Part shown: positions 50,881 to 63,963 of the stretch, piece after piece
How the letters are laid out: each line of letters begins with the position of its first letter
Numbering within the stretch: the stretch's first letter is position 1
Assembly: GCA_021014325.1 (NCBI GenBank)
Contig: CM037462.1
Location: 1,706,318 to 1,770,317, forward strand
Origin: Plazaster borealis
Lineage: Eukaryota; Echinodermata; Asteroidea; Forcipulatida; Labidiasteridae
Direction of reading: 5' to 3'
DNA: 64,000 nt
Notes under the pieces: model-generated
Told to the model about the DNA's origin: nothing
Database searches by the model: none
What the model saw: only the letters and a program-made list of their open reading frames with translations
Program-made: the position numbers and the translations under genes

Positions 50881-51641
50881 AGTAAAAAGGACATATTGAA
50901 GTATGTGCCTTCTGAAAAAAAACATCCTTTAAAATCAATCTTCATTTCTATACCACTCACAGCTACAGTGTGAGTCAAACTCAGAACAATATTGTGGTTC
51001 AAACTTTTCAATAGTTAAGTTACACCTTATCTTATTGAATCTAGTTGATAAAATTCACAGGTGCTTTGTTCTTAATGTTTACAAGCGCTGGTTGAACTGA
51101 ATGGGACTTCCCCCTTACAATGCCATAGCCAGAAGCAACCCAAGTACACTGTGAAGATTGAGTTATACTGAAACCCGTTCAGGTTTTCAATAGATGTTTC
51201 CTATCATTCAAGGTTTCAACTCGACCTACGTACGAGGCTATGGAAACCGCTATGTAAAGGAGTACTCGTCATAGTTAAACTACTGACGACGAAGCTGTGT
51301 AAAATAAATATAGAAATTGCAGTAGAATTGTTGTTGATACTGAAAGCCCCATTATTGCAAACGTTGGTGAAAATGAAAAATGATATGTTAAGATATTTCC
51401 TTGTACACTTGTTGTTATTAATACAACAACAACTGTGCAGTCACTCTGAAACAAACACATTTCCAAAACTATGAATATAATCTGAATAGCTCCATGTACA
51501 GACTAACACTACTGAAAACTTTGCTGTCGCCAACAGTCAAACTGAATTATAGCTCACTGGGGGATTTCTCTCGATTTCGATAACAGCATTAAACTGTTCC
51601 AACTGATATCCCAACAGTTTGTACTCAACTCTAGTTCCACA

Positions 51642-51656
51642 ATGCTGAAGATTTAA
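51642..51656 (+). CDS. Four-codon upstream ORF in the gene B leader
   Basis: It has the same ATG CTG AAG ATT TAA and the same 12-nt distance to the main ATG as in gene A. Confidence 0.3.
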   Translation: MLKI

Positions 51657-51668
51657 CGTAAAGTCATC

Positions 51669-51735
51669 ATGTCACCTCATCAAAATATCCTCAGATTGAC
51701 TTTATTGGTATTTGTTCTCGCCTGTCTCAATACTG
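51669..51735 (+). CDS. Gene B exon 1: signal peptide
   Basis: ATG is followed by [20 protein letters not shown], a hydrophobic leader; the exon ends in phase 1. It is identical to gene A except for G to R and F to L. Confidence 0.85.
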
Positions 51736-54700
51736 GTAAGTAAACAGTTTGTTGTTTACAAAAACATCAAATGCGGAAACTTGTTTCTGTATTGAAGTAA
51801 ACTAGAGTTTTGAGGGGAGTGTAAAACAAATATTACTAGAAACTTAACAGGGTAAACTTAGTGAGTTTTTCACTAAATCTTGGTGTAGTCGAGGTTGGGA
51901 ACTGTAAAGGTGTCAGTGGCGTCTTTTTGCATAACAATCAGCTTTCATAGATGACAGCACCGTGGTAATAAGGGTCTAGTATGAGATCAAATTGTTCCGA
52001 AATAATGACAAGATTTTATTCATTTTTGAGCGAACAAAGTATAATTTACTAGAAAGGGATCTGCGACCTTCGGACACAGAATTATACTTAACTGTTTTCT
52101 TAATACCGTAGTGAACCAATGTTAATATTTTTAATTAATCAAAGGTTAACTCAAAATCAAATAGATTAGGACAAATTAATTGGCAAATTATTTGGCACGT
52201 AATATTGTTGGTACTAAAAGGAATTTTATAAATCAGTCAAGTAGGTTTGAAATGAAGATTCGAGTATTTTAAGAATTGATGTCTTATACCGTGCATAACT
52301 TGATTCTATTTTCGTCCACGGGTTTTGGGCTTCACCATACTCTGTGATAATCGTAACCCTCCATCCTCCCGGCGGTCGTAGACCCATGGGTTACGACAAA
52401 CCATATTGTTAAATTTCTGCACATATTTTCGAATTCTTTTCAATTTTGTAATGCACCCAATTTGGTTCACTTAAAATCTTGAAATAGAAGATCAAAAGAA
52501 ATCGCAAAATATGTACACACACGGTTCGTTTGTAACCCTCCGGCCTACGATCTTCGACACAACCACACTACACCCATGGAGGAAGAAAATATTTTCTTCC
52601 TCCATGCTACACCACACCTGGCATGAACATCTGACGTCACACTTCGGGGCTCGTGAATAACGCCATATACCTGCCTTAAGTGCCTGGCCGGATCCTGCCA
52701 GATGTACCTTTGACCTTGCATCCATTTCACACGGAGATTCGCAGTCAATTCACCCGTACATGTACACATAATTACATAGTGAATAAAACAACAATACACG
52801 CATGTACGAACATTACGCACACGCTGCATACAGACGATCGAAAGTGCAAGTTGACAAACTACATCACCTCGGACCAATCATAACACAGATTGGAAAGCTT
52901 ACGTCACTGCACGTTTATCCAATGAAACAATTGTATCCAATGAAACCACGGGGCCTGTAAGACCAGTGCCTGTATTATCAGACAGGGGGACCAGTCTTCA
53001 CTACACCATGCCCTACTACATCAATGTATTGTGGTTGTATCGCAGACGATGGGGGCGCTTCTCTTTGATACAAATCTTCCATTGGCCATGAACTGATAAT
53101 GAACTGTACAATTGATTTTATGCAGGGTTACTTATATCAGGTATTGGTTGACATTGTGAATGATTTTTACTAAGTTTATTGCCTTGCAGATGCATTACAA
53201 TTTGTAGCTAACATGTCTGTTGATTTGTTTCAGAAGCGTTAAAGGGACATGGAGAAAAAAGACAAGTCATGATATATTATATGACTTAATATCTCATAAT
53301 TATGATTTAGTACAAGTCACAAGTTTGCCTTATATCTAATATAAGCCATAATTTTTACAAATTTAATCATATATTTATGTATCTCATATGACTTAGTACA
53401 AGTTATAAATATGTCCTTTTTTTCTTTCTCTCTCAATGACCCTTTAACGCTTCCATAGTTTGTGTAGGGTTACAACAGTTCATAAGAAAGGTGTAATTCG
53501 GTACTTGCAGCGTGTGTCGTTCACTTCCAATAATGGCTCAGTTTTATATTGCAAGGGATCTATACATTTTCTGGCCTTTTATTCAACCTGTCAATTCGAG
53601 GTAGATGGCAAGTTTGCACACAAAAAGGAAACAATTCAACGAACACGGAAGTAACTCAATGACGTGAAAAACCGGTTGTTACGCGACCGCCGTGAACCAG
53701 ACTACTGCAGTATGCGGTCTTTGCACATCATGTTCGAAGCTATAGAGGGCGCAGAACTATATCCATCTGATCCGTAAAAATGCTGCAAGGTTGTTACGGG
53801 GAAATCACAAAACAGGGCATCAGAAGGGGTTTCCTTGAGATTTTATTTTAAAAGAAAGCCAAGCGATGATATAGGGTAATTGCAATGCACCTGGGGAATT
53901 ATTATTGAGATTTTGCGCAAAGAAAAGCGTAATAATAATTATAGGCATTGTCGTAAACCACATGTAGGCTACATACAGAAAGCTCTCAACAATCAAGCCT
54001 CATTTTCTCAAATGATAACTCAATTTTCAAAGGGTAATTTAAAGAGTCGTTTCTTGTTTGACTGACGTTGACTATTAGGCTAAAGTTGTGGGGAATGTCC
54101 ACATTTCCCTGGATACATTACTTCGTACAGAATTGCTTCTCGGGAAAAGCTCTTGGTGGCGCCCTGCATGCGGCGTTGCCCAGAGCCGTATATTGAGAGA
54201 GTTGCGACAACTTACGATTAGAAGCCATTTTGTCTCAAAAAAATGCATTGGCGAATACAGGGTGCCAGACTAGTCTGCCCATTGGGTTGTACTGCATTTT
54301 GGAACAAAATGGCGTCCAGCAACCACGTGACCGGAGAAAGCTGGTCCCTCCATGTCGCAACTCTCTCAATACACAGCTCTGGCGGTGCCGCACGATAATC
54401 TCTTGAAAACCCATGAAGAACTGAAGATTTAAAATAACAAATATTTAATATTTTTCTGTGTTGATGAGATTGAGTTTAACTTCTTCTTAAAATAAAGTTA
54501 TGCCTTTTTACAATCTTGTAATTTGTATAAGAACTCCACTGTTTAACAGTGCACAATCTTGGTTAACACATAGAGCAAGGAACAGAAGAAGGTCATTCAA
54601 CGACACTTTTATTTTGACATTTTTTTGTCCGGTCTTTCATCGGCAAAAAATCGGCATATTTGAAAAGGACCGGTCCCCTCCCCTAAGTGCGGGGAATTCA

Positions 54701-57700
54701 GTTTAAACTGAGGCCGTCCGGCAAGGTGTGTTGAAGTTTAGAGAAATAGATGTACCATGGAAGTTTATTTTGAGAGTGCTTTGTGCTTCGCTCAGTCCCA
54801 GCGCCCCATGTAAAGGAGCTGAGATGAGCGGCTGGCGTAAGCACAGGAGCATTTTACCATTCCTCCTGACCTATAATAACCCCCCAATCACCTTTTCATG
54901 CTAACGAAAGATTCTACTATCGAATAATAATGTAGGGTTTTATGGCAGATCGTTTTATTGGGGAAAACATTAGATTGATGTATGATTTGATGAATGTCAC
55001 GGACTCTGACTCTATTTCACACGATTTTATTTTTTAGAGTTCTTGAGAAATTCAATTTTGGTCCCTCGATCAATACATGGATAAGGGTTCTTTATTACCA
55101 GGGCTTCTCCTCAGTTTTAGTTAATGGATTTCTTTCAGAATCTTTTCAAATTGGGAGAGGATGTAGACAAGGAGATGGTCTGAGCCCCTATTTGTTTCTT
55201 TTATGTGCAGAAGTTTTGTCCATGTTGGTATGTAACAACAAAGTCCTTAAAGGAATCCAGGTCAAGGGAACGGAATTCCGAATATCTCAGTTTGCAGATG
55301 ACACTGTGTTGTTTTTGAATGGGACTGAGAAATCAATGCAGGAGGCTTTTCAGATTCTGGACACATTTGCTAGTATGTCCGGATTGAAAGTTAACACCGA
55401 GAAAACAAACGCCATTGGGTCGGTTCTGAGAAGGGCAGTACAGAGAAACTTTGTAAAGAGATTAACGTTAACTGGGTAGATGCCGGGCATACTTTCAAAA
55501 CTCTTGGCATTGAGTTCTCTACCGATCTTGATTCTATGGCCATGCTGAACTACAACATAATTATTTTGTCCTTGCATAACCAAATCTTTAACTGGTCAAA
55601 GAGGCACTTAACTGTACTAGGTAGAATTGCTGCAGTCAAATCCCTGCTTTTGTCCAAGATTACTTACCTTGTGCTAGCCATTCCTGACCCCCCCCTGCAA
55701 CACGATCAAAGAATTAAACAATATGTTTTTCAAATTCATCTGGAAGGGAAACGATCGTATGGCCAGGAACCAAATGCTCCAAGATTATGGTGGGGGTGGG
55801 TTGCGAATGGTTGAAGTCAGGGCCTACATGGACGCCTTAAAATCACCTGGTTACGTAGAATTCTAAAGGCTCCTGCGTCCTCACAGTGGTTTACGTTATG
55901 TAAATACATTTGTGATATTTCTCGTTTTTCATTGTTGGAAGGTGGTTCTTCTAAACTCTTGGGTGCACATAGAATACATAACATGTTTTGGCTTAATGTG
56001 TTCACGGCATGGTTTAAATTCACTCATGTCCATACGCCCACTACTAAAGTCGAGATATTGAGGAATACACTTTGGTTCAATGACAAAATTAAGGTTGGCG
56101 GGAGGTGTATTTATTTTATAGGCATTTGGAAAGTAAAGGAGTTAATTTTATTTGGGATCTTATTGACAAGAACGGTAATTTCCTTACACTTAACGCCTTT
56201 AAGAATACATTTAACGTCCACACCATTTTTTTAAAATATGGCGGAGTGTTGAGAGCTATCAAGGCATCCTTTCAGGACATTACGTCAGAATACACACATA
56301 TTAATCTACCTTTCATACCTTTTAATCTTGAAATTCTGTTAATGGATAAAAAGGGGTCGCAAAGAATATACCAGGTTATAGTTTCCTCTAAACATGTGCA
56401 AAGGAAATTTATTTACAAGTGGAATGCGAAAATTAACACCGAATACGATTTTCCGAAATGGTCTTTGATTTTTAACATTCCCTACTCATGTACTGTAGAT
56501 ATTAAGTTAAGATGGTTCCAGTTTAGATTAATTCATCGGATCTTAGGTACTAACTCCTTCCTGTTTAAAATCAATAAGACGGGTAGTAATCTGTGTACAT
56601 TTTGTAATAACGAAGAGGAAACACTTTTTCACCTTTTCTGCTCTTGTACCCACACAATTTCTTTTTGGTCCTCGGTGTTTTCATGGATTAAGGAAGAGAC
56701 CAATACGTCTATAAATATGGATAATGAAGCGTTTTTATTTGGTAACACCAATGCTAGTAGCAAAATTGTTAACTTGATACTACTTATTTGTAGATTCCAT
56801 GTGTATAAAATGAAAATGAACGGGAAACGTCCATCACTTTTAGTTCTAAAAAGAGAAGTGAGGAACTATTGTTCGATAGAAAAATGTATGTTCTACTCTA
56901 ACGGAGACGGGTTAAAAGTCTATCAGAAGTGGGACTCCTTTTTGATTTTAGGTCAAGGCTGACTGGTTACCTACTTTCCAAATAGACGTTTAATTTATAT
57001 ATGCCTAAGTCGAATATAAGAATAGGATTGTACTGATATTATGAGAAGAGACAGTGTACAATAAATAAGGATCCCGGGATCAAAAAAATAATAATAAAAA
57101 AGAAAAAATAATAATAATGTAGCTCTTTTATGTAAATCCATTGCAAATAATTATTGTCGTAATTTGCCTTGTACTAAAAAGGGGCTCAATCGCAACATTC
57201 TTCTTACTTATCCATGAAGCCTGTCTGCTTTATCATATCGTGCGTGTACATGGTGTGATTGTGCCGACTGCAGTACAATCGTTCCCATCATGCCTCACTA
57301 CATCCTGAACAAGAATTGGTACAAGCTTATCAGCCCATTCCAGAGGTCTTGGATGAGACCGCTGGAGTCGAGCGAAGCTTTGGGCATGTTCTTAGATGTT
57401 TTAAAGTTGATGCGTTGTCTGAGTGTTAACCAATTGTAATTGTTGAAGGAGTGTGGAGACATGTGCATATTTGGGTCGTGAGAAAGTGATACGTGCAGCG
57501 TTGTTTTGGAGCCTATATTATTTAGTTTATATAAACGAAAATACACTTCTGAATTTATGATACCGATATATTCAATTATCCAGACGTAGGTTTCGCCCTT
57601 CAACTACAAGAAAGTCAAACCTCACAGAGTTCTACTAGCGGTGATAATCCCGCTAGTCGTGCTGTGGATAATAACACCAACACACCTTCAATTACGGGTA

Positions 57701-60700
57701 AGTTTACTTATTTAACTCAAAAATTAAGCAAATTGTTATTTGTTATATCATAAATAAATTAATCGGTTGACTTCACGGGGGACTGAAAACACGATTTAAT
57801 TATCTATTTTGAAGAAATTAGTTATGATAATTTGTAAAAAAAATTGTAAAACTTTCAATGTGTCGAACCCTCATTTTCGTTTGATATACTTACATCTTAC
57901 AGTGTAAGTACTCACATGTAATTTGAATGCGTTCAAAACTTCAAAGTTAACTTATTTCCTTCTTTATTCATCTTTCAAATTCATTTTAATGTGAATATTT
58001 TGTAAAGCATCCATCACGGTTCAATATTTTAGCCTGCCTTAAACTGAAATGGTGTTTTCCGGTCCTGCAGAAAGACAAAACGAACATAAAAAAATAATGA
58101 CTGGCAATTCGCGTAAGGAGCGGTACCAAAAACCTTCAGTTTTTGTCTTAAAAAAACATTTAAATGTGTACTTATTTAACAATGTTTGATTTTAGATGAT
58201 GAAGCCAATCCATGGTGGAAAGTGAACCTCGGTGACACATACTGCCTCAAGAAGATCACTTTGTCTTATGGACCTATGAGTGGTGAGCGTATCTTCATTT
58301 ATTATCTCTGTATTTTTATTTAAGTTTGACGCGTTCATCTTGAACTATTCACTGGTTTTTTATGAGTTTCCTTTTTTGCTCGGTTTCTACGTTTTTGTCT
58401 TTCCCAATATTAAAGGCTGTTTCAGGAAAGATTCATTTTTTCAAGTCATTATTCATTGAAATTCATGAAAACCTATTTGAATTTATGAGAAAAACGACTC
58501 ATCTCGTCCCTAATAAGTTCCTTACTCCTCCCGGATGCTCTGATTGTAGGTGGAGGTCAAAGCGAAGGAGCTGTGGTGAGGGCTGGTTTGAGTTCCAATC
58601 ATCTACAGAACGAAATGATTGGATCACCCTTAACTCTGTCTCAAGCTCAAAGTGGACAGATAAACGAGTTTACCCTGGACCCGACTATCATCGCTCGATA
58701 TGTGAGTGTAGATATTCCAACGAGCAGTGGATTAACAAAGTCATTAGTCCTTGATGAGGTCGAGGTTAATGAAATTACTCAGAGTGAAGACGATACCATG
58801 TCCTCGGGTGAGTAGCAAGAAGCCTCAAGGAAAGAGTGCCAGTACATTTTTATATACAGGTAACGAGAAACTTCGTCTCCCTAAGTCTACTTTCTAAAAC
58901 TACGGCAAGTCAACTTTTTGGTTTTCTGTAAATCTTCTTGATAAGATAAATTATAAGTCAAGTCAAATTATTTAAGAGAATAAGTCAACTTTTTTTTAGC
59001 GAGATTTTCTCGTTATCTGGAGAAGTTGTTTTGCACTTATGAACCTCCATAATTTCTGATCATTCAAAATACAACAAATCCCCAATAGTATTGCAGGTTT
59101 TTGCTTTTTTATGAGAAATCGCCTAACATCACAAGGCCGAACGGCCCTTTTTAAGGTGAGGGCTATACTTAACTGATTTGGGCTGTCGACCTAATTCAAC
59201 TGTCACCAGGGGCACATTACCACCTACTGCTCGGGCTGAAACAGGTTTACCCCCTTCACAGTCTAAGGATGTAGGCATGGGTATCATCCACTAGGAACCT
59301 TGCTGATAGAGCAGAATGCACTACCTTCCCAACTTGTTACGAAACAAGTAAGATTTGAAACTTTGCATGGTGGGAATACGATATGGAAAGGTTTGCGGTG
59401 ACACCATGTACATGTAATAATCTCTCTATATGAGTTGGGGTGGTTCTGAAAAGAACCGTTGGTTTCAACTCGACGTTTCGATCAGTATGCTCTGATCGTC
59501 TTCTGGAGAAAGCTGGACTCTGATGCTGCATGCTGCTTAAGTACTGTGGATGGGGATTAGCTTGGTGATGTACGAAGGCGGGAAGTAAAGGCGGGAAATG
59601 GAGCTCGGTGATGCGTGGTAAAAAAAAAAAAACTGGATCCTGCACTGGAGCCTTGGACTGGTGTGTGGGGAGTGTGTGCTCACTGAACTGTGTCAGTAGG
59701 AACAAGCACAGGGGATGGTGAGGGTGTGGGGCCTAGGGGACTGAGGGTATAGAAGACCCAAAGCAGTCTGAAGGGGTGGTATGGGGCCTATGTGGACTGA
59801 GGGTATAGGGGACCCAAAGCAGTCTAAATAAAATAAGTCTAAATAATTAGACTTATTTTCCAACTCATATAGAGAGATTATTACATGTACATGGTGTCAC
59901 CGCAAACCTTTCCATATTGTTACGAAACAGTTATGGTTAAGTGCCTTGCTCAAGGGCGCAAGTGTCATGACCGGGTTTCGAACCCACACTCTGCTGCTGA
60001 CAACACCAGAGGTAGGTGATGGGATGTGCCTTCTATAATAGAGACGTGGGATTTGGCACACAGTCAGCGTATATCATGAGAAAGATGTTCGGCTATATAG
60101 GGCCATCGCAGATTTGTCCTTTGAAAAGATATAGGTAGAATATAATGGCAGCCATTTTGAAAAGTTTAAAAAGTGCTTGTTATTCTACCTAGTTGTTTTC
60201 AAAATTCAAATCTACTATGGCCCTACAGCCAGATATCTTTCTCTGACTGTGTGACAAATTTCATGCTTGTATCATCAAAGGCAATATTGCCCCAATAAAT
60301 TATTATGTTGCCTTGCTACCCCACAACATGAGGAATTTTCCCCTTTATTCTCGGTTGGACGAAATGACATGATTTAGTCGATATCTTTCCTACTGTTTTA
60401 TATTATGACGAGTGCACTTCTTTTTGCTAATTTTGTATATATTTGTTATAGATGTAGCTCTTCCTTTGTCCGGTAATCCTAGTCGTCAAAGTTCAACATG
60501 GAATGGAAATGTTGCTTCAAGAGCTCTGGATGGGGATTTGGTATCCGTCAGCCACACAGGTACACGGCATTTCCTCTCCTCATGTCTTTATGCACGGTTA
60601 AAGCTCTCAGATCAGGTTCTTGGCCCATTACTCGGTCTAAATGAACCGGAATAATACAGTCAAGGTTTCTGACTGTGATCCTGGATCAAAACATTTTGGA

Positions 60701-62170
60701 TCGGAGTCATTCGGGGGATTGTCAGTTTCTGTTAATATACGTTTTTGATATTCGAATTGCAATTAATCTTGTTAATTTACAAAACTAGTAATGATTGGCA
60801 ACATTGTGACCATTATGATCCGACCATCTCGGGAGACTACACGACAAGAGCATTTTTTTCTTGTTCACTATACCGTATGGCCTCTTATTGTCTATATATT
60901 AATTTATTCAGTTTTGTAAAATCTGTGTACAGACGCTTCCTATGGATAATATATTATTTTATTTAGGTATTTCTTGAATGAAATAACATCAAAAAACATC
61001 AAAGGAAAATGCATTTACATCAAAATATAAGCTTTAAGAATAAGTTTTAAGGAAATCAAAACAAATTGTAAATCCGAAGTCGAAACCAAGTTTCAGCGCA
61101 ACGTGATTGGACACTTATTCCATTTTTCTTTGTGACAACTTTCCTAAGACTTCCATCACCTCCTTCTCCCTCTGTGAACCACCCTTTCTTCCTCCCTGGC
61201 TTCAATCGAATTTCCCCAATAGGTGTTGTATTCAGTTTGGGCACAGCAGGGGTTCAACATCTCTGTACATAATTGTTAAATAATTGAATGCTATACAGAC
61301 TAGAAAAGCAATTTTTTCTGAGAATCTGACGTTAATTGCTTACTTAAATTACTTACTCAAACTGTCGTTTGTTTTTCTTCTAGGATCTATACCGAACCCG
61401 TGGTGGAAGGTGGATATTGTGACTGAATATTGTCTCGGCAAAATCAGAGTTCTGAACAGAAATTGGGAAATAGGTAATTATTCGATAGTAACCTATATAA
61501 TATATGTCTTCATTTTGTATGTAAATGCATATTTTTTGACTCTAAACATAAAATGCGAAAATAAAGTTTTTCCTTTGTTGCAAATTGTATGTACGATTTT
61601 TAAAACGAAATTTGTGAACTACGTCTGAAAGTATGGCAGCTTTATGATATCTTTTCCAGTGGATGATATACAGAGCCATTGTTTTGATGACAGAACTTTT
61701 CCGTTACTGGCTTTACACTCTGTATCCAGTTCTAAAAAGGTTAACTTGAAGATTTACTGAATAAGATTAGTGGCGTGGCCGGATTGAATTATTTCTACCC
61801 GCAAGATCGACACTCTCAAAGTTCACTGTAGAAGTCTTACTTTATTTTGTTAAACTTAATCACCAAATAAAAAGTCGAATTGATAAACTGCATCCAGCAT
61901 TATTCCATTGGGCAAACCTTTAAATCAATGTTATTGTTATTACTTTAATAGATGGTGTTAGGTATCGAATAGTGGGAGCAGTTGTGACGGCTGGTCTGAG
62001 TGACGTTCATACTGATAACGCAATGTGTGGTAGTCCAGTAACCAGAAACCAAGTCTTATCAGATGAATGGATTGAAGTCACGTGTGATCCACCCAGACTC
62101 TCGCGGTATGTCAGTGTCAACATTCCCCGTCAAGAGTATCTGACACTCGTTGAGGTACAAGTATTCACGT
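51669..62170 (+). CDS. Gene B: RPTP paralogue, N-terminal part (seven exons visible)
   Basis: The exons are 51669-51735 (signal peptide), 57584-57697, 58196-58282, 58550-58807 (FTP1), and 60452-60559, 61384-61473, 61952-62170 (FTP2). All junctions are phase 1, and each exon has the same length as its gene A equivalent except 60452-60559, which is one codon shorter. FN3 and phosphatase exons are not found before the window ends. A degenerate LINE occupies 63.3-64.0 kb, so the gene either continues beyond the window or is truncated. I see no frameshift or stop in the seven exons. Intron 1 is longer than in gene A because of a LINE and a hAT MITE. Confidence 0.85.
52575..52606. repeat. Perfect 32-bp palindrome, gene B copy
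   Basis: It is identical to 17790-17821, conserved despite neighbouring substitutions. Confidence 0.9.
53233..53453. mobile_element. MITE with GAAGCGTTAAAGGG ends, gene B copy
   Basis: It is orthologous to 18448-18666; the right end is slightly degraded (ATGACCCTTTAACGCTTC). Confidence 0.7.
54181..54381. mobile_element. hAT-type palindromic MITE (201 bp), absent from gene A
   Basis: The ends CAGAGCCGTATATTGAGAGA and, inverted, CAGAGCTGTGTATTGAGAGA are near-perfect inverted repeats. Flanks GCGTTGCC and GCGGTGCC form an 8-bp target duplication with one mismatch. Gene A has the uninterrupted site near 19371-19384. Confidence 0.8.
54936..57109 (+). mobile_element. 5'-truncated LINE with 13-bp TSD (L1/Tx1-like reverse transcriptase)
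   Basis: Broken frames encode an RT with GCRQGDGLSPYLF and the catalytic QFADDTVLFL (54994-55479). The frame then continues at 55536-55814 and in a C-terminal part (56105-56962) with CTFCNNEEETLFHLFCSC, a zinc-knuckle-like motif typical of L1/Tx1 polymerases. An A-rich tail ends the element. The 13-bp duplication AATAATAATGTAG flanks it (54923-54935 and 57110-57122). Gene A lacks it. Frameshifts make it inactive. Confidence 0.88.
57584..58807 (+). CDS. Gene B exons 2-4: first FTP domain
   Basis: The exons are 57584-57697, 58196-58282 and 58550-58807. As in gene A, the family cysteine pair is absent. By my count the three exons differ from gene A by 13 replacements and 4 synonymous changes. 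[17 protein letters not shown] and RYVSVDIP are unchanged. Confidence 0.85.
59130..60011 (-). mobile_element. tRNA-derived SINE, minus strand, split by a later insertion
   Basis: The two parts (59130-59346 and 59917-60011) together match the gene A SINE at 22290-22582. The break is exactly at the target duplication of the element at 59347-59916. Confidence 0.7.
59347..59916. mobile_element. Penelope-like or related insertion with 58-bp perfect inverted repeats
   Basis: A 13-bp target duplication TTGTTACGAAACA lies at 59334-59346 and 59917-59929; gene A has one copy only. Inside, 59381-59438 and 59860-59917 are perfect 58-bp inverted repeats. The minus strand of about 59468-59516 reads CCAGAAGACGATCAG, then a CTGATC arm and GAAACGTCGAG, which resembles the hammerhead-type fold found in Penelope-like element terminal repeats. 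A tandem duplication of about 55 bp (GACTGAGGGTATAG units) lies at 59735-59827. No reverse transcriptase is present. The class assignment is tentative. Confidence 0.6.
60452..62170 (+). CDS. Gene B exons 5-7: second FTP domain
   Basis: The exons are 60452-60559, 61384-61473 and 61952-62170. The motifs are QSSTWNGN, RALDGD, SHTG, NPWWKVDIVTEYCLGKIRV, then GAVVTAGLSD, AMCGSPVT, EVTCDPPRLSRYVSVNIP and YLTLVEVQVFT. This is a canonical FTP domain with the cysteine pair and the SHT histidine that FTP1 lacks. It is the domain most likely to bind carbohydrate. It also shows what the gap at 23184-23683 should contain for gene A. Confidence 0.88.
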
Positions 62171-63260
62171 GTAAGTCCGAACTATTAATTTTCAAGAATT
62201 AAATACATCTGAATGGATGATTTACGTTCATTACACAACACACGGGACCTACGGCTTTACGTCCCATCCGAAGGATAAAGTATGGTTAAAAACTTGAATC
62301 ATGTGACATAGACCGCTCGAGACAAACTTAATCAAACCTTTAGTGGCACTAATGTACAGATACTACATAACTGTTATACTTCTATTGCACTTTTCTTCAG
62401 ATGGTCTTCAATTTTTTAAATTTACATGGGCTCCTAATGTCCACTTGATATTTTCTTCTTTATTGTTTCTGTAATAAATTTGTATTTGGTACTGATTGAC
62501 TGAATAACAGAGATACAAGACAACCAATATGAAGCTCGTGATATTTAGTGAGCAGCATTTTTAGTAACTATAGTAGGCCTGTGAAGAACTAAAGAACTAA
62601 AGAAAGAAAAAAATATTTAGAAAGAAAAGCAATACGGAAACAAAGAAACAGAGGCGTTTCCCATTTAAATTTCGCTTTATTCAAGTGCAACTGATTATTC
62701 CCAAAATCGAATCCCCACTCAAGACCTGCTGCATGCCCCTCAACATTTGACAAATACAAAACAATAAAGTCTACTGTTTCAAACTATCATCAACAAACCC
62801 ACCAATGACCCCGACTGACCCTGCAAATTGCACCCAGCTAATTACCTTATGGTATTGGGTGTGGTTTGTCTGTCTTGATTGACAGACCGCCACATAAAGG
62901 ATAAGTAAGGCAACCCCTTCCCTCCATAGTCTTGAGGTGGTGCCTTGAGCAAGTACCAGTAACCTCTTTGCTGCCCTGCCAGGGTTACGGTGAAGCTATA
63001 GGCATGCAGCAGCATAGTGGATGAAGCGGCAGGTGGATGACCTTGGTTTCTTGTGAAAAAATTTTGAGCTACATGGTTTCTAGCAAAATAACCACTTTGA
63101 TGGTGGCAATGGTAGAGACAAAGCCCACCGGTGAGTGGAGGACTGCACACTGGTGGAAGAGTTGTGCCACGCCAGTGTATAAATGCACAAGCACCAAATC
63201 CTCAATATGAAAGTTCAATCGCAGGAAGAGGACAATCATGCTAACTACTACTCACGGTGA
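62171..63260. other. Intron or flank without recognised gene
   Basis: No FN3-like exon or other coding signal is supported here. The part from about 62700 may be the 5' region of the degenerate LINE that follows. Confidence 0.4.
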
Positions 63261-63266
63261 GAGGAC

Positions 63267-63963
63267 GTGGTGCACTCAAAACCTTCATCTGAAGGTGCAC
63301 AACTGACGGCACGTGAGAAACGAAGTATGAAGAACTTTAGCGTTGGATGTTGGAATGTCACCACACTCAAGTACACGTTAGCACCTGAGCATCTCATGAT
63401 TGCACTAGAGGACTACCGCTATGACACCATCACACTGAGTGAGACACACCTCCTCGGTCAATGAGTTGGATGAGTTCTATATGAGCAGCTACAGGACTTG
63501 AGAGACAACAACCGAAAGACAAGAGATACATGTGATAGTGGCTGAAGACTTCAACACTATAGCTAGGTAACCAAAAGCTCCCCCCCTGTCATGAGCACAC
63601 CTGCACACTGATGGTTTCACAAACGTGCCTTGAAAAAGGTGACGTGTATCTCACGGGCAGGCAATGCCAATGCTATGGGTCACATTCTCATCGATCAAGA
63701 TTCAATAAACCACTTCACTGACTGTCGCTCATTCACTGCATGTTTTGATACGGACCATCGACTTGTTCTCTGTAACAAAAACATCGACTTGTTGCTCAAA
63801 ACCCAGAGACCATCCAAGCGCAATTTTTAGTAACAAGAAGCCTGACGTTGACTCTTTGAAACATGAGCAGATTGCTGATAGCTTGCACTGTGCCGTGAAA
63901 GAAAAGATACAACATTGTAAACAACTTGATCACATTGCCGCAGTGACGAGGAAACCATCATGA
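63267..63963 (+). mobile_element. Degenerate LINE, apurinic-type endonuclease remnant
   Basis: Broken frames encode KNFSVGCWNVTTL, YDTITLSETHL and later DTDHRLVLC, the N-terminal and catalytic C-terminal motifs of non-LTR retrotransposon endonucleases. Stops and frameshifts interrupt it, and it continues toward the window edge. Confidence 0.65.

Noticed and set aside
62842..63150. Minus-strand frame of 102 codons near the end
   Set aside because: No recognisable domain; it lies next to a degenerate LINE and is probably part of its 5' region read backward.
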